Part shown: positions 1-9,560 of the stretch, piece after piece | Numbering within the stretch: position 1 is the first letter of the stretch | Layout: every line of letters begins with the position of its first letter | Program-made: the position numbers and the translations under genes | Source: Notamacropus eugenii | Taxonomy: Eukaryota; Chordata; Mammalia; Diprotodontia; Macropodidae | Direction: 5' to 3' | DNA length: 64,000 bases | NCBI RefSeq assembly: GCF_028372415.1 | Contig: NC_092872.1 | Location: 11,631,001-11,695,000, forward strand | The notes under the pieces: model-generated | What the model saw: only the letters and a program-made list of their open reading frames with translations | Databases searched by the model: none | What the model was told of the DNA's origin: nothing

Positions 1-235
1 TTCCATAGTTCTTTCTTTGGATGTGAAAGGCATTTTGCCTCAAGAGTCCACTGGGAATTTTCTGAGTCCTTGCATTGCAATGAAGGACTAAGTCTACCAG
101 AAAAATTCCTCGCACACTGTGGTTGTTGCTGTGTACAAAGTTCTCCTGGTTCTGCTCCTTTCGCTCAGCATCAGTGCATATGTCTTTCCATGTCTCTCTG
201 AAGTCTTCTTGTTCATTATTTAGGCCCTACTCTTC
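1..235 (-). mobile_element. L1 LINE 3'-region fragment, antisense
   Basis: The sequence matches the reverse complement of a marsupial L1 3' region. The landmarks are 'gttctcctggttctgct', a 'cagcatcagtgcatatgtc' segment and a following 'tctctctgaagtcttcttg' segment. The same landmarks occur in the antisense L1 copies at 12770-13260 and 3000-3482. The fragment is cut by the window edge and has no coding capacity. Confidence 0.75.
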
Positions 236-769
236 TAACAGTCATGAAGCCTCTGGACATGAATTTGGTGAGACAGTGTTGTGTAGGAATTGAGATAAGT
301 TTTGAGCCTATTAATGCTACCATCACCACTCATCCCAAACAGGTGGTATAGGAGAGAAAGAGAACTGAGGCATTGGGAAAAAATGTTTGTATGTTTGTTC
401 ATGTTGTTTTCAAAGTAAATATCCCTTTGTAACTAATGTTAAGTGATTAAATTGAACTGGGGTGCTTGTCACTGGCATCTAACGATGGGCCAATGTAATG
501 GAGAAGAGAGACACCCCAATCTGTCATTAACCCCTAGATCCCCAAGGGGAAAATAGCAGCCTCCTGGGAAATAGTAAGACCAGAGTATACTCCCTACATT
601 GGGATGAAACAATTGTACATCAGATCTCTATGTAAAACAACTTATTAAATTTCATGTTAAAATGCTATTCCACATATAATATTTTGTTACTGAAGATAAA
701 AGCTCTTTAAGAAAGATATCACGTAAGATAATTTTGATATCATACTGACCTGAGTTGTCAGAGTCATAT
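236..769. other. Upstream flank, nothing recognised
   Basis: This is AT-rich non-coding sequence with stops in all frames. I see no repeat signature or gene here. Confidence 0.5.
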
Positions 770-950
770 TGTGGTTGTTCATCTTTTGTTTTCGAAGAGG
801 ACCAATGACACCAAGAGGGCGACATCTTGACTTGTTCATGAGTTGGATTTAAGTGAGGCAGAGCTGCACAAAGTCACCAGCCTCACTCTCTCCTCCAGAG
901 TCATTGGAGTCTAGCGGCTAGACAAAAGTCAAGAGGACTAACAATGGCCC
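770..950 (-). mobile_element. RTE-mobilised SINE tail, antisense
   Basis: Read in reverse complement, this has the tail in which a short direct text about a 'ttcgaa' core follows a 'gatgtc/ggtc' segment. The plus-strand landmark is 'gttttcgaagaggacc' near 791. Similar tails end the SINE at 9246-9560 and the RTE fragment at 60800-61055. A segment related to 'gaagtgaggctggtgac', also seen near 9435, is recognisable here in reverse complement. The head of the SINE is degraded or missing. Confidence 0.65.
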
Positions 951-1983
951 CGAAAGCCATATACCAGTCTAGAGAAGAATCTCAATCTAATTTAAGCATT
1001 CAGGCTGTCTTAGAAAGATATCCTCACCAGGTACAGCAACCATTTTTCTTGTACATGTGATGTAAAAACATACAGTTTTAGTACTTAACAATATTCCTTT
1101 TTCTCTTTAAGAAAGGATATTTATTTGAATTACCTGGGGGAAAAAAGATATTCTTATAATTAAATCTCAGGATAAGACCAAGGTTAAATTAAGCACTGAT
1201 TGATAGTACTTAAGGATTATTGAACAAGAATTTTATGACAATAAGATATAGTGTAGATAAATCTGCCCAGGTTCTGCCTTAAAGTGGGGGGGTTGAGTGA
1301 GGCTAGAAAAAAGTACCTATCTAGGGAAACACAGAGACCCTTTGGCCAGGTAAAACAATGGGCTGAGATTCAATGAAACACAGCAGAGAGCCAGTGTGGA
1401 AAGTCCTCGATCTTGTTCTCACAGGAGACAGAATCTAGGATGACCTTTGAACAAGGAGTTTGGAAGGGAAATACTTGTGAAAAAGAGAGAACACTTTTTT
1501 CATTGGCTAACAGTTGTTCCCCTACCCTCAGTCCCTCTGGTGGGGTGAGGGGGAAGTAGCTCTGGGCCCAGATTGAACCTTAGGCTGAAGTTTTAAAGCC
1601 ACAGGCGGATCTAGCTAGAAAAGCCGATAAAGGAAGAACCCCTCCCCACCCCATTCCTTCCTAGCTCTCAGGCCAGTTCTGTCTTTTTAAATTCATGTCC
1701 TTATCAATTCTCCAAATACCAACCATTCCAGCTTCCTGGGAATATCCTTGGCCTCTTTGCCAGCTGTCCAGTCATCTACTGTCCCCAATGCTGAGAAAGC
1801 AATGAGGGAAGGGTAATTCAGTCTCCCTCTAGAAACACAGGTATTAACTAGCAGAGCCCTGATTCAATTCCATCTTCTGATGCCCAAATCTATTGAGGTT
1901 TTATTTTCCCATCACTAAATTTCTCCCAGTATTTACCATTTCTCTTCTTTCCTCCCAGAAAGCCATCCCATATCACAAATAAT
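951..1983. other. Upstream flank, nothing recognised
   Basis: This is non-coding sequence of mixed composition. It contains no confident repeat family, no open reading frame worth naming and no RNA gene. Confidence 0.45.
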
Positions 1984-2995
1984 ATTTTTCCAACATATTT
2001 TATTTTGTTAAATATTTCCCAATTACATGTAAGATTTTTTTAACCTCCATTTTAAAAAATTTCAAAGTCCAAATTTTCTTCTTCCTTTCTACATGTCCCC
2101 CATCCCTTGAGGAGGCAAACAAAATAATATTGGTTATACATGTGAAGTCATGCAAAACATATTTCCATATTAACTCTCTTGCAAAAGAAAACACAAAACA
2201 GACACAGGCACAAGAAAAATCATTTAAAAAGTGCTTCAATTTGCACTCAGAGTTCATCAGTTCTCTCTCTGGATGTGGATAGCATTTTCATCACTAGTCC
2301 TTTGGAATTGTCTTGGATCATTGTCTCCATCAGAACAGTTGTCTTTTACAGCTGATCGTCATTACAATACTGTTGTTATTGCAATGAACTCTGGGCCCTA
2401 CTAACTTCATTCTGTATCAGTTCATATAAGTATTCCTAGGTTTTTCTGAAACCATCTGTCTCAACATTTCTTCTAGCACAATAGTATTCCATTGTATTCA
2501 TATACCACAACTTGTCCAGCCATTCACCAGTTGATGGACATTCTCTCAATTTTCAATTCTTTGTCACCACAAAAAGAGTTACTATAAATATTTTTGTACA
2601 ACTAGGTCCTTTTCTATTTTCTTTTATCTTTTTGGGATACAGACCTATTAGTGGTATTACTGGGTCAAAGGGTATGCACAGTTTAGTTTGATAGCCCTGT
2701 GGGCATGGTTCTAAATTGTCCTCCAGGATGATTGGACTAATTCACAGCTCCACCAATAGTACATGTGTCTCCAGTTTTCCACATTTCCTCCAGCATTAGT
2801 AGTTTTCCTTTTCGGTTATGTTAGCTACTCTGACAGCATGAAGTGGTATTTCAGAGTTGTTTCGATTTGTATTTCTCTCGTCAGTAGTGATTTAGATTTA
2901 GAGAATTTTTTCATTGACAGATTTCTTTTTCTAAAGACTGCCTGTTCATATCCTTTGACCACTTATCAACTGGGGAATGGCTCTTAGTTTTATAA
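1984..2995 (-). mobile_element. L1 LINE 3' end (about 1 kb), antisense
   Basis: This is the longest L1 piece in the window. It starts with the reversed tail ('caacatattttattttgtta'). It then runs through 'attccattgtattcatatac', 'cagccattcaccagttgatg' and 'gggtcaaagggtatgcaca'. Those landmarks are the reverse complement of the sense L1 copy at 37143-37777, which carries 'ggaatactattgtgct' and 'cccatcgattggggaatg'. The copy is 5'-truncated and broken by many stops. The short minus-strand open frame at 2000-2257 is a by-product of the 3' untranslated region. Confidence 0.85.
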
Positions 2996-2999
2996 AATT

Positions 3000-3482
3000 C
3001 ACTCAGAACAAATGAAAGACAAGAAAAAGAGGAAGAAGAGAAAAACATCAGCAAAATTGATCAATATATCCAAAAGGCATTAAAATATACACAGTGTTCT
3101 ATACTCAAGCACCTCCCAGTTCTGTGAAGGAAAGGAATAAGGGATGTCTTCTCATATTTCTTGTTTGGCGCCATGACTGATGGTTCTTTGAAATTTTGAA
3201 AAACCCACTTTTGATCATTTTCCTTGTTATAGTCAATGCATATATTGTTTTCCTAGATCCACTTACTTCCCTCTGCATCAATTTTAAGTCTTCCCATGCT
3301 TCTCTGTTTTCATCATATTCATTGTTTCTCACAATATGCCCAGTTACATTAATGTATCATCATTTGTCTAGCCATTTTTCAATCGATGGGCATCTAGGTT
3401 GTTCCCAGTTCTTTGCTACTACAAAAATGTTGGTGCATAAGGATGTTTTATTATTCATGGCTTCCTTAGGGTATACAGTTAG
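3000..3482 (-). mobile_element. Older L1 subfamily 3' end, antisense
   Basis: This is a second antisense L1 end with a different 3' untranslated region. Landmarks are 'caagcacctcccagttctgtg', 'cttcccatgcttctctg' and 'ttttcaatcgatgggcatc'. It abuts the 1984-2995 copy and is cut at 3483 by a sense SINE. The apparent open frames at 3105-3332, 3196-3735 and 3360-3620 are read through this repeat and are not genes. Confidence 0.8.
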
Positions 3483-3725
3483 TAGTGGCAGTAAGATGGT
3501 GAAGTGGATAGATCTTTGGACTTTACGTCTAAAAGACCTGAATTCAAATCTGACCCTCAGATACTTACTTAGATGTGTGATCCTGGGCAGGTCAGCTAGC
3601 CTCTGCGTCAGTTTCTTCATCTGTAAAATGGAGATAACAATGGGACCAACTCTTAGGGTTGTAAGGAGAAAATTTGTACTTTCTTTAAATACTAGCTATC
3701 ATTGTTACTATGTGGAACTACATTG
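3483..3725 (+). mobile_element. MIR-type SINE, sense
   Basis: It has a tRNA-like head followed by 'gacctgaattcaaatctgac' (B-box-like), 'tgtgatcctgggcaggtca', 'cagtttcttcatctgtaaaa' and a tail with 'aaatactagctatcattgtt'. This is the standard order of a CORE-SINE/MIR-type element. It interrupts the L1 end before it. Confidence 0.8.
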
Positions 3726-4079
3726 TCCTTCTTAATGGTCCCATGAGTTTTGGGCTAGAACTAATTCAAGCTGGTTAATTTGGCAGTTTATGTTCAGTAT
3801 TGAAATGCAATGGATTGTTCAACTGGAACTTACTTAGGTATAATAGCAGAGTAAGGCTATTCAATAAGGTTATATACAGTAAGGACACCCCAATCTGATT
3901 TAGCTGACCAAAGCTCTCCTGCCTCCGAATTGTCCATACTGGTCTAACAGCCAGTCACCAGAGAGGGTTTGGAGATTCTTTTGGCATTTTACTTTTATAC
4001 TCTGTGGTTTCAAATTAAAGAACTACTCCAGCTCACATGTCAAGGGACTTTTTTAGACATTCCTTCTAATACCACATGA
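3726..4079. other. Non-coding flank, unresolved
   Basis: No confident repeat or gene is visible. The stretch around 3890-4080 does not match any other copy in the window. Confidence 0.4.
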
Positions 4080-4575
4080 TGCACAACATTTTACCACACA
4101 TACTTGAAATGCTCTACCTTCAGTAATTCCGTGTTGCTTGTCAGTCCTGTTGACTCTTCATGACCTTAGGGGTTGTTGTTGTTGTTTTTTTGCAAAGATG
4201 TTGGAGTGGTTTGCCATTTCCTTCTTCAGCTCATTTTACAGATGAGGAAACTGAGGCAAACAGGGTTAAACATAGCTAGTAAGTGTCTGAGGTCAAATTT
4301 GAACTCACAAAAATGAGTCTTCCTGATTTCTAATTCCAGCGCTTTATCCACTGTGCCCCCTAACTGCCCCAACACTTCTTAGCTTTCCTCAAAGCTCAGT
4401 TCAAGTTTTATCTCTTCTAGAAAACCTATCCTGCTTCCCTAGTAGCTAGCTGTCTCTTTCTCTCTGGAAATTACTTTGTTTTTTCCTTCTACCCTTAAAC
4501 TCCTTGAGATCAGGGACTATTTGACTTTTTTGGTTTACTAGTGATGCTTCCATAAAGGCTTCTGGAATGAATTGA
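4080..4575 (+). mobile_element. L2 LINE 3' end split by a SINE, sense
   Basis: The left piece (about 4080-4128) carries the 'tgaaatgctctaccttc' segment. The right piece (4374-4575) has 'agctttcctcaaagctcag', 'gaaaacctatcctgcttccc' and 'ctccttgagatcagggact', the usual L2 3' order. The SINE at 4129-4372 lies between the two, so the L2 is older than the SINE insertion. Confidence 0.75.
4129..4372 (-). mobile_element. tRNA-like marsupial SINE, antisense
   Basis: Reading on the plus strand, it runs through 'ttggagtggtttgccatttcc', 'cagatgaggaaactgaggca' and 'tttatccactgtgccccct'. The last of these is the reversed tRNA-like head. Sister copies are at 36485-36716, 44435-44695 and 49890-50145. Confidence 0.85.
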
Positions 4576-4779
4576 ACTTCACCTCCTCCTAGATGTGGCT
4601 CACCCAGAAAGGATAACTCCATACCTCGTTCTTCTTGGAGGCCTCCTGCATGCCTAGCCCTGGGCTAGCCCTCGGGAGGAGGCATGCAGAGCAGACAAGG
4701 GAGTAAGGGGTGCAAAGAAAGCGTTTGAAAGAGGGGAGGGACGAGTGGAAAGGGTCCCACCCCAAGAGCCCAGAGAATG

Positions 4780-4990
4780 CCAGCATCTCAGAGCTGGAAG
4801 TGATTTCAGAGATGATTCAGCCCGACTCCACCTGAGCAGGAGCTCCTCTGTCTACAAGGACCCTGATAAAGGGTTAGTCCCCTTCTCGCAGACCTTCAGG
4901 GAAGGGAAAACCAGCTCAGCTCTTTGGACCTGTCGGGTCTCGCTGTTCAGACGCGGCTCGGTTCTGCTCTCGGGGTCACACAGAACAAAG
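4780..4990 (-). mobile_element. CR1/L3 LINE 3'-end fragment just upstream of the CpG island
   Basis: The text 'cagcatctcagagctggaag' then 'gatttcagagatgattcag' and 'cacctgagcaggagctcctc' follows the antisense 3' end of CR1/L3 as seen at 27725-27925 and 61890-62170. The end toward 4990 is GC-enriched and diverged. Open frames at 4589-4786 and 4745-5234 in this stretch have no recognisable protein content. Confidence 0.55.
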
Positions 4991-5638
4991 CCAACTCCCA
5001 GTGCCCTTCCTCAGGACAACCTTAAAGGACTTGGGAAAAAAGCCGATCACGTGCCCCCGACTTGCTCTTGCCCAGGCTGGGACGGGTACCCCTTCCGATG
5101 CCCTTCCTAAAATGGGACCCTGGCACCAGGCTCAGTCCTGGACACGGTCAGGGTGCCCCCCGGGGCACTTAGCACAACCCCTGGCACGTAGCGGGAAACT
5201 GAGCCCAGACCGGGTACCTAGGATCTTCACCTGACGGCTCGGGGCCCCACCCCGGGGCCCTTCACCTAGGGCCCTGGGGACACTCAGGGGGCGGGCCTCG
5301 GGGTGAGAGGGGAGGCCGGGACTGGGCTGGGCCCGCCTCCGGGGCCGCCTCTGACCTCAGGCTCCTCCTTTCGTCCTCTCCGCCCCTAGCACCTTCGGAG
5401 CCGAGGGAGTTGGCGGGGCCAGGGGGGTAGGGAGGCGGCCGCGAGGTGCAGGAAGCCTCCGGCGGGCTACGGAGCCGGGCGGCGGCGGCGGTGGCGGCGG
5501 TGGCAGCGGCGGCCGGTGCCCAGCGGGCACGGGGAGCCCCGAGCCCAGGCGCTCCGAGCCCGGGCGCTCCGCGGACTGCAGCGGCGCCCGGCCGGCCCCG
5601 CGGGGACGCGCTCCCGTCCCCTCCCGGCCCCGGGAGGC

Positions 5639-5686
5639 ATGGGCCGGCCCCGGGACACCTGGCGTCCGGCCCCGCGGGCCCCCTAG
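5639..5686 (+). other. Upstream open reading frame, 15 codons
   Basis: An ATG at 5639 opens MGRPRDTWRPAPRAP and stops at TAG 5684-5686. It lies 119 bases before the main ATG and is out of frame with it. Context at -3 is G and at +4 is G, so initiation is plausible. It matters only if transcription starts upstream of 5639. Confidence 0.45.
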
Positions 5687-5757
5687 GAGGGCGGGAGGCG
5701 GCGGCGGCAGGTGGAGCGGCGGAGAAGGCGGAGCCGAGCGGAGCCGGAGGGCCGGGC

Positions 5758-5808
5758 ATGGCCACCACCGAGAGGCTCTACGAGCTCTGGATGCTTTACT
5801 ATGCCAAG
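5758..5808 (+). CDS. NBEAL2: First coding exon of NBEAL2 (neurobeachin-like 2), 17 codons
   Basis: The exon reads MATTERLYELWMLYYAK and ends in phase 0 at AAG|GTGAGC, a consensus splice donor. The ATG has G at -3 and G at +4. NBEAL proteins begin with a short conserved segment containing ERLYELW or ERLFELW and LYY or LYC, and exon 1 ends just before the KD dipeptide. The LYELW and YYA residues favour NBEAL2. The methionine in ELWM and the final K are shared with NBEAL1, which remains the alternative. NBEAL2 is a very large BEACH/PH/WD40 protein of the endoplasmic reticulum and granule pathway. It is needed in megakaryocytes for alpha-granule formation, and its loss causes gray platelet syndrome in humans. 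All the named domains would be encoded beyond this window. The start was chosen over the upstream GTG frame and the upstream ATG at 5639 because only this ATG gives the family N-terminus. Confidence 0.72.
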
Positions 5809-5929
5809 GTGAGCCAGCCCCGCTCCGGGCGGCAGGCCGGCCTGGGCCGCCGCCGGCTGGCTGGGTGTCCGCTTACGGGAGCCCTCCCCCGCAGGGTGCC
5901 CGCACTTCCCTGGCCCCGCGCCTCCTCCC

Positions 5930-7260
5930 TGCCCTCCCCGGTGCCCCTCACTGCTTCCCGGTGCCCCCTCACTGCTCCCCGGTGCCCCTCACTGCTTCCC
6001 GGTGCCCCCTCCCTGCTCCCCGGTGTCCCTCACTGCTTCCCGGTGCCCCCTCACTGCTCCCCGGTGCCCCCTCACTGCTCCCCTGTGTCCCCTCACTTCC
6101 CTTCTCCCTCTGGGTCCCCTCACTTCTCTCTCTGTGTCCCCCACCCCATTTTCCCGTGTCCCCTCACTTCCCTTCTCCCTCTGGGTCCCCTCACTTCTCC
6201 CTGGGTCCCCTCATTTCTCCCCTGTGTCCCTCACTTCCCTTCTCCCTCGTTTTCCCCTCACTGCTTCCCGGTGCCCCCTCCCTGCTCCCCGGTGTCCCTC
6301 ACTGCTCCCCGGTGCCCCCTCCCTGCTCCCCGGTGCCCCTCACTGCTTCCCGGTGCCCCCTCACTGCTCCCCGGTGCCCCCTCCCTGCTCCCCGGTGCCC
6401 CTCACTGCTCCCCGGTGTCCCTCACTGCTCCCCGGTGCCCCTCACTGCTTCCCGGTGCCCCCTCCCTGCTCCCCGGTGTCCCTCACTGCTTCCCGGTGCC
6501 CCCTCACTGCTCCCCGGTGCCCCCTCACTGCTCCCCTGTGTCCCCTCACTTCCCTTCTCCCTCTGGGTCCCCTCACTTCTCTCTCTGTGTCCCCCACCCC
6601 ATTTTCCCGTGTCCCCTCACTTCCCTTCTCCCTCTGGGTCCCCTCACTTCTCCCTGGGTCCCCTCATTTCTCCCCTGTGTCCCTCACTTCCCTTCTCCCT
6701 CGTTTTCCCCTCCCTGCTCCCCGGTGTCCCTCACTGCTCCCCGGTGCCCCCTCCCTGCTCCCCGGTGTCCCTCACTGCTCCCCGATGCCCCCTCACTGCT
6801 CCCCGGTGCCCCCTCACTGCTTCCCTGTGTCCCTTCACTTCCCTTCTCCCTCTGGGTCCCCTCACTTCTCCCTGGGTCCCCTCATTTCTCCCCTGTGTCC
6901 CTCACTTCCCTTCTCCCTCGTTTTCCCCTCACTGTTCCTCGGTGTCCCCTCACTGCTCCCCTGTGTCCCCTCACTTCCCTTCTCCCTCTGGGTCCCCTCA
7001 CTTCTCCTCCATGTCCCTCACTTCCCTTCTCCCTCTGGGTCCCCTCACTTCCCTTCTCCCCCATGTTCCCTCCTTTCTATGTGATCCTTTACCTTCCTTT
7101 TCTCCCATGTCCCCTCCCTTCCCCCTCTGTCCCCCTGCACTTCCCATTTTCTGTGTCCCCTCACACCTCCCTCTGTGTCCCCTCAGCATCTCCTTCTGTG
7201 TCCTCTCACCTCCCTTCTCCCGTGTTTCCCCTCACTTTCTCCCCCAACCTTTCTCCTCCC
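5930..7260. repeat. C-rich minisatellite with higher-order duplication
   Basis: About 1.3 kb of imperfect tandem copies of a 21-22 base unit such as 'ccccggtgccccctcactgct'. These alternate with a second unit type, 'cccttctccctctgggtcccc'. A larger block is duplicated: 'attttcccgt' occurs at 6148 and again at 6601, an offset of 453 bases, with nearly identical sequence for over 200 bases around each. A third, partial version lies at about 6790-6940. Toward 7260 the units decay. The repeat has almost no TAA, TAG or TGA on the plus strand, so three long overlapping open frames (to 7281, 7646 and 7084) run through it. They are not genes. The minus strand carries many G runs. Confidence 0.95.
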
Positions 7261-8068
7261 TCCCTCTTTGCCTTATTCTAACTGTGTGTGGTCCTCTCCC
7301 CAACTTACATCCCCTGTTGTATCATCCCATGTGCCCCCTCTTTGTATCTCTCCCTTTCATCCTTCAATTAGCTTTCCCCACAGACCAAAGAAATATAGTT
7401 CCCTATGTCTTCCATAGAGCTGAGGAGACCCTCTCTGTGTTACCTTTTACCCTTTATCTACCTGTGAGGTGGGGTGGGAAGGAGAGTTGGGGTGGCAGCT
7501 GCTTTTTGAAGCTAGCAGAGTGTATGTGGGGAGGGGGGCCTAAGACCAGGGAAAAGACATATGTACCTGGATATGGCTACAGGCATGTGTGTGTGTGTGT
7601 GCATGTGCCCACGTGTGAGCATGTATTACCACCTGTAGGGACATAGTGCACATCTTCCTTACCCTCACAGCGGTCAGTACTGCTGAGTTCATAATACTTC
7701 CTCAAGCCACAAGACAAGGTTTCCATTTTCACCCCATACTCTTAATAGCCCACAAGGATCCAGTCAACCCTTCTGTGGAGATGAGGGAGAATCGGTGTTA
7801 TTTGAGAACTGTCTCTATCTCCAAACTCCCCAACTTTAGCCCCTGAACTAACCATTGGTCTCCATGTATCTCCATGTTCCCTGTAGGATTCTTGATTGAT
7901 GGGGAGGAAGGAGAATAAGAGACTTTGCAGGGGGACAATAGAGGGGGGACCATGGAGAGGGAATACCGCACAGCTAGAACTTTAAGTTAAGGTTTAAGTG
8001 TAGTCTGGTTCCAGAGACAGAGAGACTATGGGCTCAGGAGAGGTTGCTATGTCTTTTCTTTTCGGTAG
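7261..8068. other. Intron, mostly unique sequence with a short TG run
   Basis: No repeat family is recognised apart from a short (TG)n at about 7585-7610. The remainder shows no splice-flanked open segment that I would call an exon. Confidence 0.45.
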
Positions 8069-8165
8069 AGGTTCATCCTTGTGACTGCGTGCAGGTCTGT
8101 TTCCCCCTCTGAGCCTCAATTTCCTCATCTGAAAAATGGGTACAATAATATTTATACAAATAGAT
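8069..8165 (+). mobile_element. MIR fragment, sense
   Basis: The core 'gagcctcaatttcctcatct' is followed by 'gaaaaatgggtacaataata', matching the middle of sense MIR copies elsewhere in the window. Confidence 0.6.
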
Positions 8166-8295
8166 CAGCAGGGGAGATAGACTTCCTTAGTATGTGTATA
8201 AATGGGACTTGTGGGGTCCAGGCTGAGAATATTGGGAAGTCATGGGTGGCAGAGGGGTACGATTGGTAGGGATCTGTGTCTGAGGATGGTCGTTT

Positions 8296-8400
8296 GTCAA
8301 TTCAATTCACCTCAATTTTGCTAACATTTACTGAGTGCATTTACTTGTGCTTCACACCTGGTACAACAAAAATGAGAACGTAGACCCTTGCCCTTGAATT
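8296..8400 (-). mobile_element. L2 3'-end fragment, antisense
   Basis: The sequence 'aacatttactgagtgcattt' and the following text resemble the reverse complement of the L2 3' terminus, also seen at 8650-8900. Confidence 0.5.
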
Positions 8401-8649
8401 GAAGGGACCTGAATGGACCAGTTCACAAGTGACATTTGTGTGGTTTATCCTGATGCTGGGCATGATTAGACGTTTTGCCCAGGTCCTTGAGGCCAGATTT
8501 TGGGGAGCAGGTCACTGTTGGTGTGGTGGGATGGGGGATGCCTCCGTGGAACTGGCGCTCCAGAGCGGAAGAAGAAACACAAAGAAGAGGTAGATGTGCA
8601 CTGACTTCTTCTGGGAGTACTTTTTATTTGTTTATCTCTCTTTTCTCTG

Positions 8650-8905
8650 ATGATTAATCAATACTCAGGAAACATTTATCAAGTTCCTGCTACGTACCAG
8701 GCACTGTACTAAGGGCTGGGGACACAAAAGAAGGCCAAAGACCGTCCTATCTTCAAAGAGGATAATCTTAACAAGAGAGACAACAAACAGCTATGCCAAA
8801 ACAAGCTGTATATGTGGGATAAATAAAAATTAAAAAGATGAAAAGCACGAAAATTCTTGTAGAAGATGGGATTTGAGTTGGAGTTCTCCACTTTTTTTAG
8901 CTAGA
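8650..8905 (-). mobile_element. L2 LINE 3' end, antisense
   Basis: It has the order 'caggaaacatttatcaagtt', 'ccaggcactgtactaagg', 'gggacacaaaagaagg' and then a degraded body. This is the reverse complement of the L2 3' end. Confidence 0.75.
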
Positions 8906-8984
8906 GAAATTCAGGCCAAATATGGTTAAGAGCCTTGAACTCTGATTTCTCGTCACCTAGCCCAGTCTTTACCTCAGATTTGAA

Positions 8985-9150
8985 AGGTCATAGGATTATA
9001 GAGTTTTAGATTTGGAGAGGACCTTAAAGTTTGGCTATAGCCCCACGTGCTCATTTTATAGGTGCAGAACAGAGACTCACAGAGATGACTTGACTTGTCC
9101 AAGATTCCACAAGGGGTAAAACTGAGATTCAAGTCCAGGGCTTCTGAAGG
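8985..9150 (-). mobile_element. MIR SINE, antisense
   Basis: It shows 'ggattatagagttttagatt', 'ttggagaggaccttaaag', 'gacttgtccaagattccac' and 'gattcaagtccagggcttc', the antisense MIR order. Confidence 0.7.
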
Positions 9151-9245
9151 ATTTTTTCAATTATTCCCTTTGCTTGGGAGTGGGGGTGGGGTGGAGCAGT
9201 GCAGGGAGAGTGATGGAGAGGAAGGCTTCCACACAGTGCGTGTGA

Positions 9246-9560
9246 CGGCTAGGTGGTGCAGTGGATAGAGCACCAGTGTGGGAGTTAGGAGGACCTGAGT
9301 TCAAATCTCACCTCAGACATTTGACACTCACTAGCTGTGTGACCTTGGGCAAATCACTTAACCCCAACTGCCTCATCCTGGGGTCATCTCTAGTCACCCT
9401 GATGAATATCTGGTCACTGGTTTCAGATGGCTCTGGAGGAGAAGTGAGGCTGGTGACCTGCACAGCCCTCCCTCCCTCACTCTGTGAGTGAATGATAAGC
9501 AGGAGGGACAGAGGTGAGAGGAAAATCTGATCATGGGTCTCACTTCTTGGTCCTGACTCT
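9246..9560 (+). mobile_element. Full-length-type marsupial tRNA-like SINE, sense
   Basis: It begins 'ggctaggtggtgcagtggat' (A-box-like head), then 'gagttcaaatctcacctcag' (B-box region), 'ctgtgtgaccttgggcaaat' and 'gatgaatatctggtcactgg', and ends with 'gaagtgaggctggtgacctg' and a CT-rich stretch. The tail type is shared with 770-950. It is among the best-preserved SINEs in the window. The short open frames on both strands here are artefacts. Confidence 0.85.

Larger units (their letters stand above)
5230..5880 (+). promoter_or_regulatory. NBEAL2: CpG island promoter and 5' untranslated region of the NBEAL2-like gene
   Basis: Base composition switches abruptly to very G+C-rich sequence dense in CG dinucleotides, unlike the rest of the window. 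A GC-box-like 'gggggcgggcctcgg' lies at about 5286, and 'gcggcggcggcggtggcgg' type runs sit near 5480-5510. There is no TATA box at a sensible distance. This is the usual form of a dispersed-start housekeeping-type promoter. The exact start of transcription cannot be read from sequence. The alanine/proline-rich open frames on both strands (5262-5768 minus, 5446 onward plus) are a composition effect of GC-rich DNA. The plus frame opens from a GTG at 5446, not from an ATG. Confidence 0.85.

Noticed and set aside
808..824. Possible CTCF-like core (agagggcgaca)
   Set aside because: One base short of the usual core spacing and located in the tail of a SINE, so I gave it no weight.
3196..3735. A 179-residue plus-strand frame
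   Set aside because: It crosses an antisense L1 end and a sense SINE, so it is a composite artefact.
4500..5300. A divergent minus-strand first exon (such as CCDC12, the expected neighbour of NBEAL2)
   Set aside because: I looked for its start peptide on the minus strand upstream of the island and did not find it.
5262..5768. A 168-residue minus-strand frame over the CpG island
   Set aside because: Alanine/proline/glycine-rich product typical of any frame through CG-rich DNA; it is antisense to exon 1 and has no family match.
5446..7281. A 611-residue plus-strand open frame beginning near 5446
   Set aside because: It starts at GTG in GC-rich leader, passes through the exon 1 codons and then reads the minisatellite. 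The protein is low-complexity PSLC text, and the exon 1 donor is a better explanation. The 593- and 360-residue frames over the same repeat are rejected for the same reason.
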